Shown: piece after piece, positions 35,701 through 47,482 of the stretch | How the letters are laid out: the number at the start of each line of letters is the position of its first letter | How positions within the stretch are numbered: the stretch's first letter is position 1 | Assembly (NCBI RefSeq): GCF_022965805.1 | Contig: NC_133108.1 | Span: forward strand, 20,613,545 to 20,677,544 | Direction: 5' to 3' | From: Primulina eburnea | Taxonomy: Eukaryota; Streptophyta; Magnoliopsida; Lamiales; Gesneriaceae | Length of the DNA: 64,000 bases | The notes under the pieces: model-generated | Seen by the model: the letters and a program-made list of their open reading frames with translations, nothing else | Database searches by the model: none | What the model was told of the DNA's origin: nothing | Made by a program: the position numbers and the translations under genes

Positions 35701-36716
35701 GACTGAACATGAGTTTTTGTCAAATTGTACTAAGAATCCACTGTCGCATAACTGACTGATGCGAATCAAGTTATACTTTAGGATTTCTACTAATAGAACA
35801 TCTTTAAAAGTAAAGTTACCATGGATAAGCTTACCCTTACCCACAGTTCTACCTTTGGAATCGTCCCCGAAACTGATGTTTGGACCACTGTATTTGATCA
35901 GTTGAGATAACGCACTTGCATCTCCTGTCATATGTCGCGAACATCCACTGTCCAAATACCATAATGAGTTCTTGTTTGTACCTGTTACCTGCAATCACAC
36001 ACATAATATAACTTGGTACCCATATCTATTTGGGTCCTGAGCTGATTAGTCCCTGAGGAATCCACACTTTGATTAGTCTAACAGACTTTCCAGTAGCTGT
36101 ATTCCAAATGGTTTTTCTCGGCTTTTGTGTGCTTGGTGTGTAGTGTACAGATGATACGATATGTGTTTTAGCTTTATTCAACTGATTGTTCAGTCTATAT
36201 CTCTTCTGAACTGGCTTGCAGTTATAGTAATTGAAATAGCTATTCGAATAGTTCTTGTGAAACCTCTTTGATGACTGACTTTGTGAATCAGTTGAGAATT
36301 TTTGACTATAACCAATCCCATATCTTCTACCCTTGTTCATATTCTCAGTAGGTTGCTCAAGTAGTTTACTGGGCTCAATTTGTTCTTGTAGCACTGCTGT
36401 TTTGACAAAGTGAATGTATTTCCCTTTGTCTATTTTTAGCTTTGGTTGAGTATCATTTGGATACATTTCTCCTTGAGTGTTGAACCCTAAACCAGTTTTA
36501 TCAGAAACTGATTTTTGTGAATTCTGCATCTCATTCAGTGCAGTAGATGACTTGTTCCAAGACTGAATGAGCTCAGTCTGTTTTGAGTTTTCAAGAATCA
36601 ACTTCTGGATTAATGACTGATTTTTGTTTCTCTCTGATTTTAACTCAGCAATTTCCATTTTTAGACTCAACCCATCAACTGATTCATCAATTTTGGTTTT
36701 ATCGTCTGTGGGATCA
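32789..36716 (-). pseudogene. pol: Copia pol: protease, integrase, RT, RNase H (broken)
   Basis: Protease: LWYLDSGCSRHMTGD (near 35960). The GAG-pre-integrase block LWHKRLNHLNFKSIGYLS follows (near 35570); in the zinc-binding part C-S-A-C reads C-S-A-F, losing a cysteine. RT (34427-33570): [25 protein letters not shown] and the catalytic YVDD in [11 protein letters not shown]. RNase H: GYSDADYAGCKLDRKSTSGS, then a TAA, then the tail ending AADIFTKPLPENK and a stop near 32789. Also broken by a TAG at about 35575 and frameshifts near 36000 and in the integrase core (34430-35395). The first 690 bases (36716-36026) code for a lysine/asparagine-rich linker. Confidence 0.9.
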
Positions 36717-36718
36717 GT

Positions 36719-37962
36719 TTACTTTGCTTTGATTTTTTCAAATGATGATCCAAGCTTTTGATACTCATTTACCATGTCATGTAGTGTTAGAATGAGTTCT
36801 TCTCGTGTGAAATCAGTTGAGGTGAAATCAAATACCTGTTGGCTAGATGATTCTTCTTCTGCATCATTAGCCATCAAACACTTGACTTCCTCATCATCAC
36901 TAGAGCTGCATGAGCTTTCTGGTTCTGACTCCTCACTGTCAGTTTCTGCCCATTTAGATTTGTTTTCTTCAGCTAAGAGTACCTCATGTTTCTTTCTGAA
37001 GGACTTCTTATCTTCCTTGGGTCTTCTTTTGTGCTCATATGATTTCTTTCTTCTATCAGTTGAGCCTTGACTGTCCTTCTTGGGTTTAGGACAATCAGCA
37101 ATAAAGTGACCTGATTTGTCACAGTTGTAGCAGGAATTTGATTCATCTTTGGAGTTGTTCCTTTGGAATGGCTTCTGGAAGTTTCCTTGATTCTTTCTCA
37201 TGAACCTTCCAAATTTTTTGATGAACAATGACATAGCATCACTGCTCAACTGTCAGAAGATTTCTCGACTGAACTGATTGGTTCTGTTCTGACAGCAGCT
37301 AGAGCAGTTGTGGCTGCAGGGGTAGATGGTTCTCCTTCTCTGGTCTGCAGCTCAAATTCATAAGCCTTTAAATCAGAAAACATATCATGAAGTTCAATCT
37401 GGTTCAGATCTTTGGACTCCCTCATTGCCATGGTCTTGACATCCTATTCCATGGGAAGACCTCTCATTACCTTCAGTGCAATCTCTTTGATAGTATACAC
37501 TTTTCCAAGTTCATTTAACTCATTGATGATACTGCTTACTCTTTCATCATACTCGTGCGATTCTCCTGCTTTCATTTTGATGTTATCAAACTTTTGAACA
37601 GCAACAGAAATTTTTTTTTCTTTGGTTTGATCATTTCCTTCACACAGCTGGATCAGCTTTTCCCAAATTTCTTTGGCTGACTTACACATCTTTATTTTGC
37701 TGAAGATTACTTTGTCCAGAGTTTTGTACAGAATTTCTTTAGCCACATTATCAAGATTTGCTTTTCTTTTATCTTCAGTTGTCGATTCATCTCTGGGCTT
37801 TTCTATTCTTTATGGCGCCCCTTCAGTTATGGCAACTGCTATATTTGTTTTTAGAATCTTCATGGGTCCATAAATTATGACATACCACATGTCATCATCT
37901 TGTGCAGCTAAATGAGCCTGCATTCTGATTTTCCAATCATCAAATTCTTCTCTGGAGAACAT
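36719..37962 (-). pseudogene. gag: Copia Gag (broken)
   Basis: The ATG at 37962 starts MFSREEFDDWKIRMQAHL, the N-terminus of copia Gag (UBN2-type capsid). KSAKEIWEKLIQLCEG, VMRGLP and ELHDMFSDLKAYE are typical. The zinc knuckle is CYNCDKSGHFIADC (C-x2-C-x4-H-x4-C, intact), followed by an acidic, serine-rich tail (CSSSDDEEVKCL). TAA near 37810, TAG near 37444, a frameshift near 37250 and an in-frame TAA at 36719 break it. The frame is open a short way upstream of this ATG, so the start is not certain. Confidence 0.87.
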
Positions 37963-38030
37963 AGTAATTTTGTTGAACGAAGTCAAGCTAGCAAGTTTAT
38001 AGATCCAAATTATTCAAGAACAAGATTCAA

Positions 38031-38044
38031 CCGCTCTGATACCA
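38031..38044 (-). other. tRNA-iMet primer binding site of the copia element
   Basis: The minus strand reads TGGTATCAGAGCGG, two bases inside the LTR. Confidence 0.92.
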
Positions 38045-38046
38045 CT

Positions 38047-39032
38047 TGATAGGATCGATTAACGTATCAAGAGTGTTTAGAAAGGGGGTTGAATAAACAC
38101 TCACAGTTAAAACTGATCTTTTCGAATTTTGAGTTCAGTTTGGTGACAAACTGATTCTCGGAATCTTGCTGGTCAATGACAATCAGTTAAAATAAAGTAT
38201 TTGCGGAAAGTAACTGACTGAAAGATAGAATACAAAACTGAAATAAAATACACAAGGATTGTTTCTGGATGTTCGGAGATTTCAATGACTCCTATGTCAC
38301 CCCTCCTATCTCAAGGATAGGATTTCCACTAAAAGACTTGATCGAATACAAGATTTGTACTGACCCACTTCAGTTTGGACTTATCACTGCCAAAAGCTGA
38401 AACTCTTAGTATTACAAAATGTTCTCAGTGCATAACTGATCTTAGCACTATCGAATTTAACGATTATTACAAAGTGCTAGTGAGCTCAAATTGTAGCCTT
38501 GACTGCTACGAATAAACCAAGTAAGAGTGAGCTAAGATTTTGGCAGAGTAACAACAAGCTTTGAATAGAGAGTGATCTTCCCTTTTTTTATTCAGCTGTT
38601 CTTCTGTCATATTTATAAGCTTCCCTTCCAACGGTAACTTGAGATATATTTGAATCTTTGTATCTGTTGATTGCCACTTCCTTATTCCTTGGTCATTGTT
38701 TGCTGCATTTATTGTAATGCGGCGTCTTAACTGATTTAGTCGAAATGCGTTGTTCTAGGCTATATTGATTGAGGTGCGGTGTTTCATATTCAGTTGCAGT
38801 CTGCTATGTCTCTTTGTCGGTTGAATGTTCTTTCTCGAGACATGTTTAGTTGAAGGATGCTTAGCTTAAAAGCATACGGCTGAATATATCAACTGATCGG
38901 TTTCCAACTGATCATTTTTCTATATTAGATCTGCTGATTTCAGTTGTTAAGTCCAGTTGCTGAATATAATTTCGCGTATCAGTTGGTTGATTAGTTTGTC
39001 AAACTCCAGAATTTAGAGTTTGGTTTTCAACA
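38047..39032 (-). repeat. 5' LTR of the copia element (986 bp)
   Basis: Begins TGATAGGATCG and ends GGTTTTCAACA on the plus strand. It aligns throughout with 24014-25002. Confidence 0.93.
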
Positions 39033-40745
39033 CTTCCGTTGATCAAATGCTCATGTCCAAAATTGTTAAGAATCTGGAGCTTCGTTTATGTAAAGATGTG
39101 GTTCGGGCAGTTCTTATTGTGATTCCTATGCCCGAATATTATGTTATACTTGGTATGGATTGGCTATCAATGAATGGATCTTCGATTGATTTCCGTCAAC
39201 GATCAGTATATATTAGACCACCTAGTGGTAAATCTTTTGTCTTCGAGGCGGCGAGAAACAAGCAAATGCCACACATTATTCCTTGTCTATGTGCGAGGAA
39301 GCTTATTAAACGAGGATGCCAAGCTTTTCTAGCATGTGTCACTACCCACATCCTCCTATCAGTAAGAAGTTATAAGATGTTGAGATTGTCAAAGATTTTC
39401 CTAGCATCTTTCTCGAGGACGTTTTTGGTATTCCACCCGATCGTGAAGTGGAATTCTCTATTGATCTACTGTCGGGCACTGTTCCTATATCTAAAACATC
39501 TTATCGTCTAGCACTTGCTGAAATGAAAGAATTAAAAGATCAAATTCAAGAATTGCTAGACAAGGGTTTTATTCGCCCTAGTTTTCTCCACGGGGGACAC
39601 CGCTATTATTTGTGAAGAAGAAATATGGTAATATGCGTCTATGCATTGATTATCGAGAGCTTAATAGGGTCACTATCAAAAATAAGTATCCACTGCGAAG
39701 AATTAAAGATTTATTCAATCAGTTGCAAGGAGCATTGATATTTTCTAAGATTGATCTGCGATCTGGATACTATTGATTGAAAGTAAAAGAGGCAGATGTT
39801 CACAAGACATCATTTCGTACGAGATATGGGCACTATGAGTTTATGGTCATGCCATTTGGGTTGACCAATGTGCCAGCGATCTTCATGGATCTCATGAATC
39901 GCGTATTTCAGCCGTATCTGGATCAGTTTATTATAGTCTTCATTGATGATATATTGATCAATTCCAAGAGGAGAGACAAGCATAGTCACCATCTGAGGAA
40001 AACACTGCAAGTCCTGCAAGATAGGAAGTTATATGCAAAGTTCAGCAAGTGCGAGTTTTGGCTTGATAGAGTGGCTTTCTTAGGCCACATCATTTCTAGT
40101 GATGGCGTTGAAGTTGACCAGAGTAAAGTAGAGGCAGTGAAAGAGTGGCTAGTACCAAAGAGTGTTACCGAGATTTGCAGTTTCTTGGGACTAGCTGGCT
40201 ATTATCGCAAGTTCATCAAAAGATTCTCATTTATTGCAGTACCTTTGACATCTTTGACTAAGAAGAATGCAAAGTTTATTTGAGGATCTGAATGTCAAGA
40301 CAGTTTTGGTAAGTTAAAGCAAGAATTGATTTCAGCGACAGTGTTGTCTATGCCATCGAGGCAAGGAGAGTATGTTCTTTATACCGACGTTTCTAAACTT
40401 GGTTCGGGCACAGTTCTGATGCAAAATGACCGAGTTATAGCCTATGCGTCAAGACAGTTGAAAATTCACAAGAAGAACTACCATACTCATGAACTTGAGC
40501 TTGCAGCAATAGTTTTTGCATTAAAGATTTGGAGACACTACCTTTATGGGGAGAAGTGAAAAATATTCACCGATCATAAAAGTTTGAAATATTTCTTCAT
40601 CAAGTTGAATATAAGACAGCGCAGATGGATGGAGTTAGTAAAGGACTACGACTGTGAGATTAGCTATCATCCGAAGAAGCTAATATTGTGGCAGATGCAT
40701 TGAGTAGAAAGGAGCAGTTATCACTCAATTATCATTCTCAAGACC
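39033..40745 (+). pseudogene. pol: Element B pol: protease end, RT, RNase H (broken)
   Basis: Resumes protease after the copia insertion (MPEYYVILGMDWLS near 39130), then RT with intact catalytic FIDD ([11 protein letters not shown] near 39945) and RNase H ([23 protein letters not shown]). Damage: frameshifts near 39400, 39590 and 40680, and stops near 39775 (after SGYY), 40281 (after AKFI) and 40557 (after YGEK). After the last frameshift, AVITQLSFSRP leads up to the solo LTR, and the next codons continue at 43961. Confidence 0.88.
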
Positions 40746-43700
40746 TCAAACGTCTCTCCTTTTTACTGCGTTAAAAGTAATAGAATTTTTTTTAACACTC
40801 AATTTTCAGCCATATACAAAAACCTCATGTATAAAATATTTCACCCTTTAAAATAAAACATCAACCAACTAGCATTTTAAAAATCAAGTGCAATAGTCAT
40901 AAAATGAAATCGTCAACTGTTTTATCTAACCTAAAAAACATTAAGTTTGAAAAGTATAGCCCATACTAAACATTTCAAAAATCTCTAAAAAAGCATAAAT
41001 AAATAATCTCAAAATATTTAACATAAATTATGAGTCATAAGTCGTAAATGCGGAAAAATTAGAAGCGCTGGTCCTCGGGTTGTGTGCCTTCAGTCCAGTC
41101 AAATCATCCGTCAAACCCACCCTCAACCTCACCTGCATCTATCACACCTAGTGAGTCTAAAGACTCAACACACCATAATCTTTATAGCAAGTAATACATA
41201 ATACAATCAACATTTAACAGTGAAAAATACTTGTACTTAAAATATCGTTTCATGAAAATGCATAAACTTCAAACATTAACATTTTCATAATCCTTTATAT
41301 GATGCATGAACTTTAATAGAAATATTTTCATAATGATGCATCAACTTTAAGCATAAACTTTTTCATGACTTGCATAACATAAACCTTAACTTTTTGCTTT
41401 TTCCTCAACATAACATGACATAAAACCTTTTTTAACATGATCATAAACATTTACATGAAACCGCAGTACTGGGCTGCGGGGGACACATGAAACCGCAACA
41501 CTCTCACCGGTCAACTGGGCCCTGACCTATCCTCATCGAATAGAAATACGACTGTCGGGGCTCCCTCTGGGCCTTCTCCCATAAATGGACTCCCTCTGGG
41601 GCCTTCTTCCCTCAAGATATTCTCATTCTTACCTCAAACCTCATATCCTCATATTCGTAATAATGGAAACACGATCGTCGGGCTCCCACTGGGACCGTCG
41701 CTCTCACGATATCTCCAATATTAGCGAATTAGTCACAATCACTTCACTTCCTTCAATGTTTTACATTCTCATCACTTTATAAAATCGTGCATAACATATA
41801 TTTTTATTTTTGAAACCAAGCATGCAACATGTCTTTTAAATGTCTTCCTTAAATCATAAAAATGCAATAGACATTTAAAAATCATAATTTAATCATGATC
41901 ATTTCATAAACATTTAAAATGACATTTTAACCTCAAAACATTTAAATTAATATTTTGACATCTTAAATCATACATATAAAATTTCATAAATATTTAAAAT
42001 AGCATTTTAACATATAAAAAATCCCATTAACATTTAAAATATCATTTTAACATAAAAAAACTCCATAAACGCCCATAACTATAGAAAATAATCATATTAG
42101 CACATAAAACAGCATTCAGGGCACTGCCATGACGTTTACTAATTTTTAGGTGTAAAAAGACCGTTTTACCCCTGGACGTAAAATTCCTTGGTTTTGACAT
42201 TTTCTTAATTTCATTGACTCTAACATGTCCCAAATAATTATTTAAGCTTATATGAATTTTTCCATAATTTTATTTAGCTTAAATATTAGTCTTTTTCATT
42301 TATCTTTAATTAATTGTTTTGACGGTGTTTTAATCCCGAAAAATCACAAACTTTAAAATAAAATTCCTAAATTCATAATTTAGTCTTTTTATAATATCGA
42401 CTCGACCCCCGTGAGCCGTTTTCCAATTTTTCTTTATTAAACACCCTATTTTGACACCTAAACTTCGACCCCGAGCCAACTTTCTATTTTCATGAGTTAC
42501 CCCCGAACCATATTGATCCAAAAATTGACCAACATCCTAAGGTACCCTGATGGACCCTTAAACCACTAAGGAACCCAAGCCTACCCCAAAAACGAAGGCC
42601 CCTAACTCACCCATGTGCTGGGCGAGAGTCACATGAAGCATGGACTCTAAGTTTTGGTGTCTAGGACTCTAGCCCATGACTTGGCCCTCTAACCTACCTT
42701 TCTAACACTCGCCTAGGACCCTTAGGATGCACCCTAACCCAGCCCTTGAACCCCAGGCCGAGCCCCACGTCTCCTGTGCAAGCGCTGAAACCTGCGCATG
42801 ACAGGAAGGATTCTTGGGTAGAGTCTTGCTTGGCAAGTTCTCCTCCCAGCCCACATGACTCGAGTCCTAGCATGGCCAGGACTCCTCCATGACCCATGAC
42901 CAACTCTAGCAGAGCCCTGAACCAAGCCAATCCCTTTTTCATGGAACCCGATCACCCAAACTTTTGACAACAAAAAAATCGATTTTTTCTTTGTTTCCTT
43001 GTTTCTGTGGTGTTCGGTGTGTGTCTAGAATCCCCTAACAACGTGTAAAAACATCACTTGATCAAGTCTTAACATCATGGCAGCCCCTTAGGTGTAAAAA
43101 CGTGAGTCATGTCATAAAACAGATGGCACGTAAAGCATGCACATGTGAAAAACGAAAACAACATCTAGACTTTAGCTTTCATACAAAAAAAAACTTTTGA
43201 AAATATATTATGACATGATGGATGAGAAAAGGAGATGTATGGCGTGCCTTTGCATTTTAAACGCACGAAAAATCGTTGACGACGAAGAACGGGACGCAAC
43301 GTAGGCTTGAATCTCCCTTGCCCTTCGACTTTTCCTTCCCTAAAATATGTAGTGTTGTGTGTGATGTATTGTGTGAGGGGTGGGGAGAGTTTTTCAGAAT
43401 TGTGAGTGTGTGGCCGTGAGATTGTGAGGCTTGCGTAGGGTTTAGAACAATTTAAATACTAATTAACTTGCTAAATAGGCTTAGGCCTATTAAGCCAATT
43501 AAATTAAGCCCATTAGTCTCAATTAGGATTTCATTAAATCAAAAAAATGGTTTGATACAAATAGGTTGGTGAATTTAATAGCCGGGTTACTTAAAAGTTA
43601 GTATTTTAGTCGACAAACCGACACCGATGAAAATTACATCCCGGCGTATAAAATCACCTCAAAACCCCATATTTTCAAAAATAATAAAAAGCATCACCCT

Positions 43701-43960
43701 TAATTTAAATAATTAAAAACAATTAACCAATAAAAACATTTTTTTATTTTTCAGCCCTCGGTCTCCGTTCCTCGATCGCAACTCGAATATCCTTTAAAAA
43801 TACATTTTAATGCAACCATGTAGAAAAATATATTTTAAACATGTAAAAATGCACCACATAATTAATTAATGCAATTAAATCATTTAATTGAAATACACAA
43901 AGAATTTAATAACTGCGTGCATGTGGTTCGCGTGGACTTTTAAATTTTCGGGGCGTTACA
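40746..43960 (-). repeat. Solo LTR of the B family (3215 bp) inside element B pol
   Basis: The right end is GGGGCGTTACA; the left end TCAAACGTCTCTCC aligns with the reversed B LTR end TGAAACGTCCCTT, the G of TG having changed to C. No internal coding region, primer site or polypurine tract accompanies it. The flanks AGACC (40741-40745) and GTTGC (43961-43965) are not a duplication, yet AGACC joined to GTTGC keeps the pol frame. It contains the box GCAGTACTGGGC (41463-41474), the dyad module at 41128-41175 and degenerate versions of the LTR B hairpins (about 42797-42890). Confidence 0.82.
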
Positions 43961-45428
43961 GTTGCATTCCGAGATACAACGGTTTGAGCTTACAGTCTAT
44001 GCTAAGGGCGAGGCCACTAATCTTGCTACATTATCAGTACAGTCGACTTTGAGAGAGATAATTCGGGATGGGCAGTCTACTAATGAGCAATTGCAAAAGT
44101 GGAGAGCTAGAGATGAAGCCAAGGGCTGGAAGCTATATTCTGAGGTCGATGGTATAGTTCGATATCGAGATCGTTTATGGGTTCCTATTGATGATTCTTT
44201 GAGAGATCTCATTATGAAGGAAGCTCAATGGCACACCATACTCCATTCACCCGGGAAGCACGAAGATGTATAAGGGTTTGCAATTGTTATATTGGTGGTA
44301 TCTGAGTGTTTGACTTGTCAGCAAGTTAAAGCAGAGCATCAGAGGCTAGCGGGGAAGCTTAAGTCACTTCCTCTTCCCGAGTGGAAATGGGAAAACATCA
44401 CTATGGACTTTCTTGTGGGATTACCAAAGACTGTTAAGGGATTAAATATCATTTGGGTGATAGTGGATCGTCTTACGAAATCAGCACATTTTCTACCTAT
44501 TAAGACGACGTTCACCATGATTCAGTATGCAGAGTTATATATTCGGGAGATAGTTCTTCTGCATGGGATTTCAGTGTCTATTTTTTCTGACAGAGATCCG
44601 AGATTTACGTCATCTTTTTGGAAGAGTCTGAATGCAGCGATGGGGACCAAGTTATTATTCGGTACAGCATTCCATCCTCAGACCGATGGTCAATTCGAAA
44701 GAGTTATACAAATTTTGGAAGATCTACTGCGAGCATGTGTTATTGATTTCCAAGGTAGTTGGGAACCAAAATTACCTCTAGTGGAGTTCATCTACAATAA
44801 CAGTTTCCAATCATATATCGGGATGGCTCCATTTGAGGCATTGTATGAAAAGAAATGTAGATCTCCTATTCATTGGGACGAGGGGTAAGAAGAGAGATTG
44901 GTCCGGATGTGATTGAAGAGACTACCGAGATTGTAGTCAAAATTCGTGAGTGAATGAAGACTGCACAAAGCCAACAAGAGACGAAGGGACTTAGAGTTTG
45001 AAGTGGGAGACCATGTATTTGTGAAAATAGCAACTATGAAAGGTGTTATGCGTTTTGGCAAGAAAGACAAGCTTAGTCCAAGATTTATTGGTTCGTTTGA
45101 GATTTTGGAAAGGATTGGGACACTAGCTTTCAGAGTGGCCTTGCCACCAATGCTTTCAGGAGTTCACATTGTGTTCCATATTTCGATGCTGCGAAAGTAC
45201 ATGTCGAACCCATCACATGTGCTAAATTATGAACCTCTACAACTGACTCCAAATATGACTTATGAAGAAAAAATTGTCCAAATCTTGGCAAGACAAGAAA
45301 GAATATTGCGAACCAAATTATTTCTAATGGTCAAAGTCAAGTGGCAGAATCACTCGGAAGAGGAAGCTACTTGAGAAAACGAGAGGGGCATGAAGAGTCG
45401 CTATCCAGAACTATTCGGTAAGTTCTAA
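43961..45428 (+). pseudogene. pol: Element B pol: integrase and chromodomain (broken)
   Basis: LHSEIQRFEL continues the pol frame after the solo LTR. The integrase N-terminal zinc-binding region is damaged by a deletion near 44270-44310: the HSP...YWWPG segment is shortened, while [15 protein letters not shown] is kept. The catalytic core is recognisable (ITMDFLVGLP, SDRDPRF, QTDGQFERVIQ). Frameshift and stop codons lie near 44885-44990. A chromodomain-like C-terminus (KIVQILARQERILR ... NHSEEEAT) ends ...YPELFGKF, with TGG changed to TGA near 45372. Confidence 0.88.
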
Positions 45429-45445
45429 AGGACAGAATTTTATTT

Positions 45446-45458
45446 AAGGGGGAGAGGT
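45446..45458 (+). other. Polypurine tract of element B
   Basis: AAGGGGGAGAGGT just before the 3' LTR start TGTGAGGTCC at 45461. Confidence 0.8.
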
Positions 45459-45460
45459 AT

Positions 45461-47117
45461 TGTGAGGTCCAAAATTAAGACGACGTAATCCAACTACATG
45501 CAAATCTAGGAAATATGAAAAAATGGCTAATTAGTTGATTTTAATTTCTTAATTGATTAAGTGACATACATGATTACATGTTAAATATGATTTTATTATC
45601 ATTATGCATAACACTATATTTCAAGGATTATTTAAGTTGCGATTGAGAACGGAGACCGAGAGTTGAAAAACATAAAATGTTTTTATTAAATAATTTATTT
45701 CAATTATTTAAAATATGGTCGATGTTTTTTCATATTTTTGAAAATAAAGAGTTTTGAGGTGATTTTATACGTCGGGACATAGATTTTAACGATGTTGTTT
45801 TTCAACAAAAATACGAACTTTTTGGCAACCCGGCTATTAAATTTATAAACTTATTTTAACCAAACTATTTTTAATATTTTAGTTCAATCTTAATCAAGCA
45901 TTAATGGGCCTAATTGGTATGCTTAATAGGCCTAAGCCTCGTTAGTTGATTTTCATTATATTTAAAGTGTTAAACCTTACTCTAAACCATCTCGAAGTCA
46001 CGACTATTTTCTGAAAATCCACCCCATACACACGGCAACACACATATTATTGTGAAGAAAATTTTGAAGGGAGCTTCAAGGATTCAGACTAAGGTTTTCC
46101 TCGTCGTCGTTCCTCAATCGGCATCGAATATTCGTGCGTTTAAAACGCAAAAGCACGCCATACATCTCTTTTTCTCATCTATCACATCGTATTATCGTTT
46201 TGATTACGTCGTATGAAAACATGGTGTTCTTATTATGGTTTTCAGATTTTTGCATATACGTGAGTCAAACTAATGGTTTTATGTTCCAAATCATGTTCTA
46301 TATGTATCCAGGGGCTGCCATGATGTTAGGATATGAACAAGGGATGTTTCTTCATGATTTTAAGGGTTCTAAGACATCACCATACACGTTAAACAACAAA
46401 CAAACCAAGCTGGTGTCAGTTTTTCTGTCATGGGGTTTGGGGGTCCGATTTTCATGGTTAAGGGGCTGGCTTGGTCTTGGCTTATGGTTAGGGTTAGCCG
46501 AGGACGGGGTCAGTCGACGGAAGAGTCCTAGCCAAGCTAGGACTCGGGTAAGAGGGCTCGCTGGAGTCCTTGATAACAAGGACTCCTACCCGAGAGCCCT
46601 TGTGCAGCGCGCAGCTTGCGAAGATTGTGTAGGGAGGTGGGCTTGGTCCTGGGATCAGGGGCTGGCCTAGGACTTGTCTTTAGGTTCCTAGGAAGGTGCA
46701 CTAGAAGTTGGTTCAGGGAATGAACTAGCAGTCCTTGTCTTTGGGGGCTCTCGGCCATAGCATGAATGGAAAAAGGGGCTACGGTTTTGAGTTGTTGTCG
46801 GATCCTAAGGGTTCCAAGAGTCCAGTAGGTTGCCTTAGTGGGGTTGATCAGGGTTTGGTCCATCATGGCTCAGGCGAGGCTAGAGAAATTCGCACCATGG
46901 CTCGAGGAGTTCAATCATAGTTCAAGTTAGGGTTTTTAAAGTTAAAAATAATCGAAACACGGCTCACAGGGGTCGATTCATGGTTCATAACGGCTAAAAT
47001 GATATAAAAAACTCTAATTTTTGAATTTAGGAATTTTATATTAAAGTTGGAATTTTTCAGGATTAAAATGTCTTCAAAACGACTAATTACGAATTAAATA
47101 AAAAGTCTAGTATTTAA
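45461..47117 (+). repeat. Truncated 3' LTR of element B
   Basis: Alignable with the 5' LTR from 8667 as far as about 10714 (GAATTAAATAAAAAG...TATTTA), but without the organellar insert. At about 47117 it changes abruptly into reverse-oriented RT sequence of element C1, so the last 1.2 kb or so is lost. Hairpin 1 of LTR B is present at 46523-46545. Confidence 0.85.
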
Positions 47118-47482
47118 AATGGTGATCATGCTACTCACGGCTCTTGGAATAGATCAATATATCGTCAATGAAAACAATAATGAACTTATAGAGATAAGGC
47201 TAAAAAACGTGATTCATGAGATCCATGAAGATCGTTGTTGCAGTAGTCAATCCAAAAGGCATCATAAAAACTCATGATGTCCATAACTCGTTCGGAACGC
47301 CGTATTATGTATATCTGTCTCCTTAACCCCCCACTGGTGATAACCAGACCTAAGATTTATCTTTGAAAATATCGAGGCTCCTTACAATTGATCAAATAAA
47401 CTTTCAATTCGAGGTAACAGATACTTGTTCTTCACTGTCACTCTATTCAAATCTCTATACTCGATGCATAGTCTAATGTTCC
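47118..47482 (-). pseudogene. pol: Element C1 reverse transcriptase, second part
   Basis: The minus strand continues the RT cut by element E at 58172: [19 protein letters not shown], then LRSGYHQ, and the catalytic FIDD ([11 protein letters not shown], near 47160). It is decayed by frameshifts and ends at the junction with the B LTR. Confidence 0.85.

Larger units (their letters stand above)
24014..39032 (-). mobile_element. Ty1/copia element, SIRE-like, with extra ORFs
   Basis: LTRs at 24014-25002 and 38047-39032, flanked by CTACC (24009-24013) and CTTCC (39033-39037), a target duplication with one mismatch. Internal order on the minus strand: primer site, gag with CCHC knuckle, protease, integrase, RT with YVDD, RNase H, then two small antisense ORFs, then a long sense ORF3, polypurine tract, 3' LTR. 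A large gag and an ORF after pol fit the SIRE/Maximus lineage. The LTRs are roughly 96-97% alike by eye. A 3.2-kb solo LTR lies inside ORF3. Confidence 0.92.
8667..47117 (+). mobile_element. Element B: old gypsy chromovirus, split by three later insertions
   Basis: The pieces in order are 5' LTR 8667-11928, primer site, gag 12217-12490 and 22425-23221, intron 23222-23870, protease start 23871-24013, rest of protease to RNase H 39033-40745, integrase and chromodomain 43961-45428, polypurine tract, and a truncated 3' LTR 45461-47117. Reading frames close up when the inserts (element D, the copia element, a solo LTR) are taken out, which shows these are parts of one element. It inserted in a family C LTR; the left flank is TGCAG (8662-8666). 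The right flank is lost because the 3' LTR is cut short. Confidence 0.85.

Noticed and set aside
46134..46670. 178-codon ORF on the plus strand
   Set aside because: It lies entirely in the 3' LTR of element B; the matching part of the 5' LTR (9796-10047) breaks after 83 codons and shows no coding conservation.
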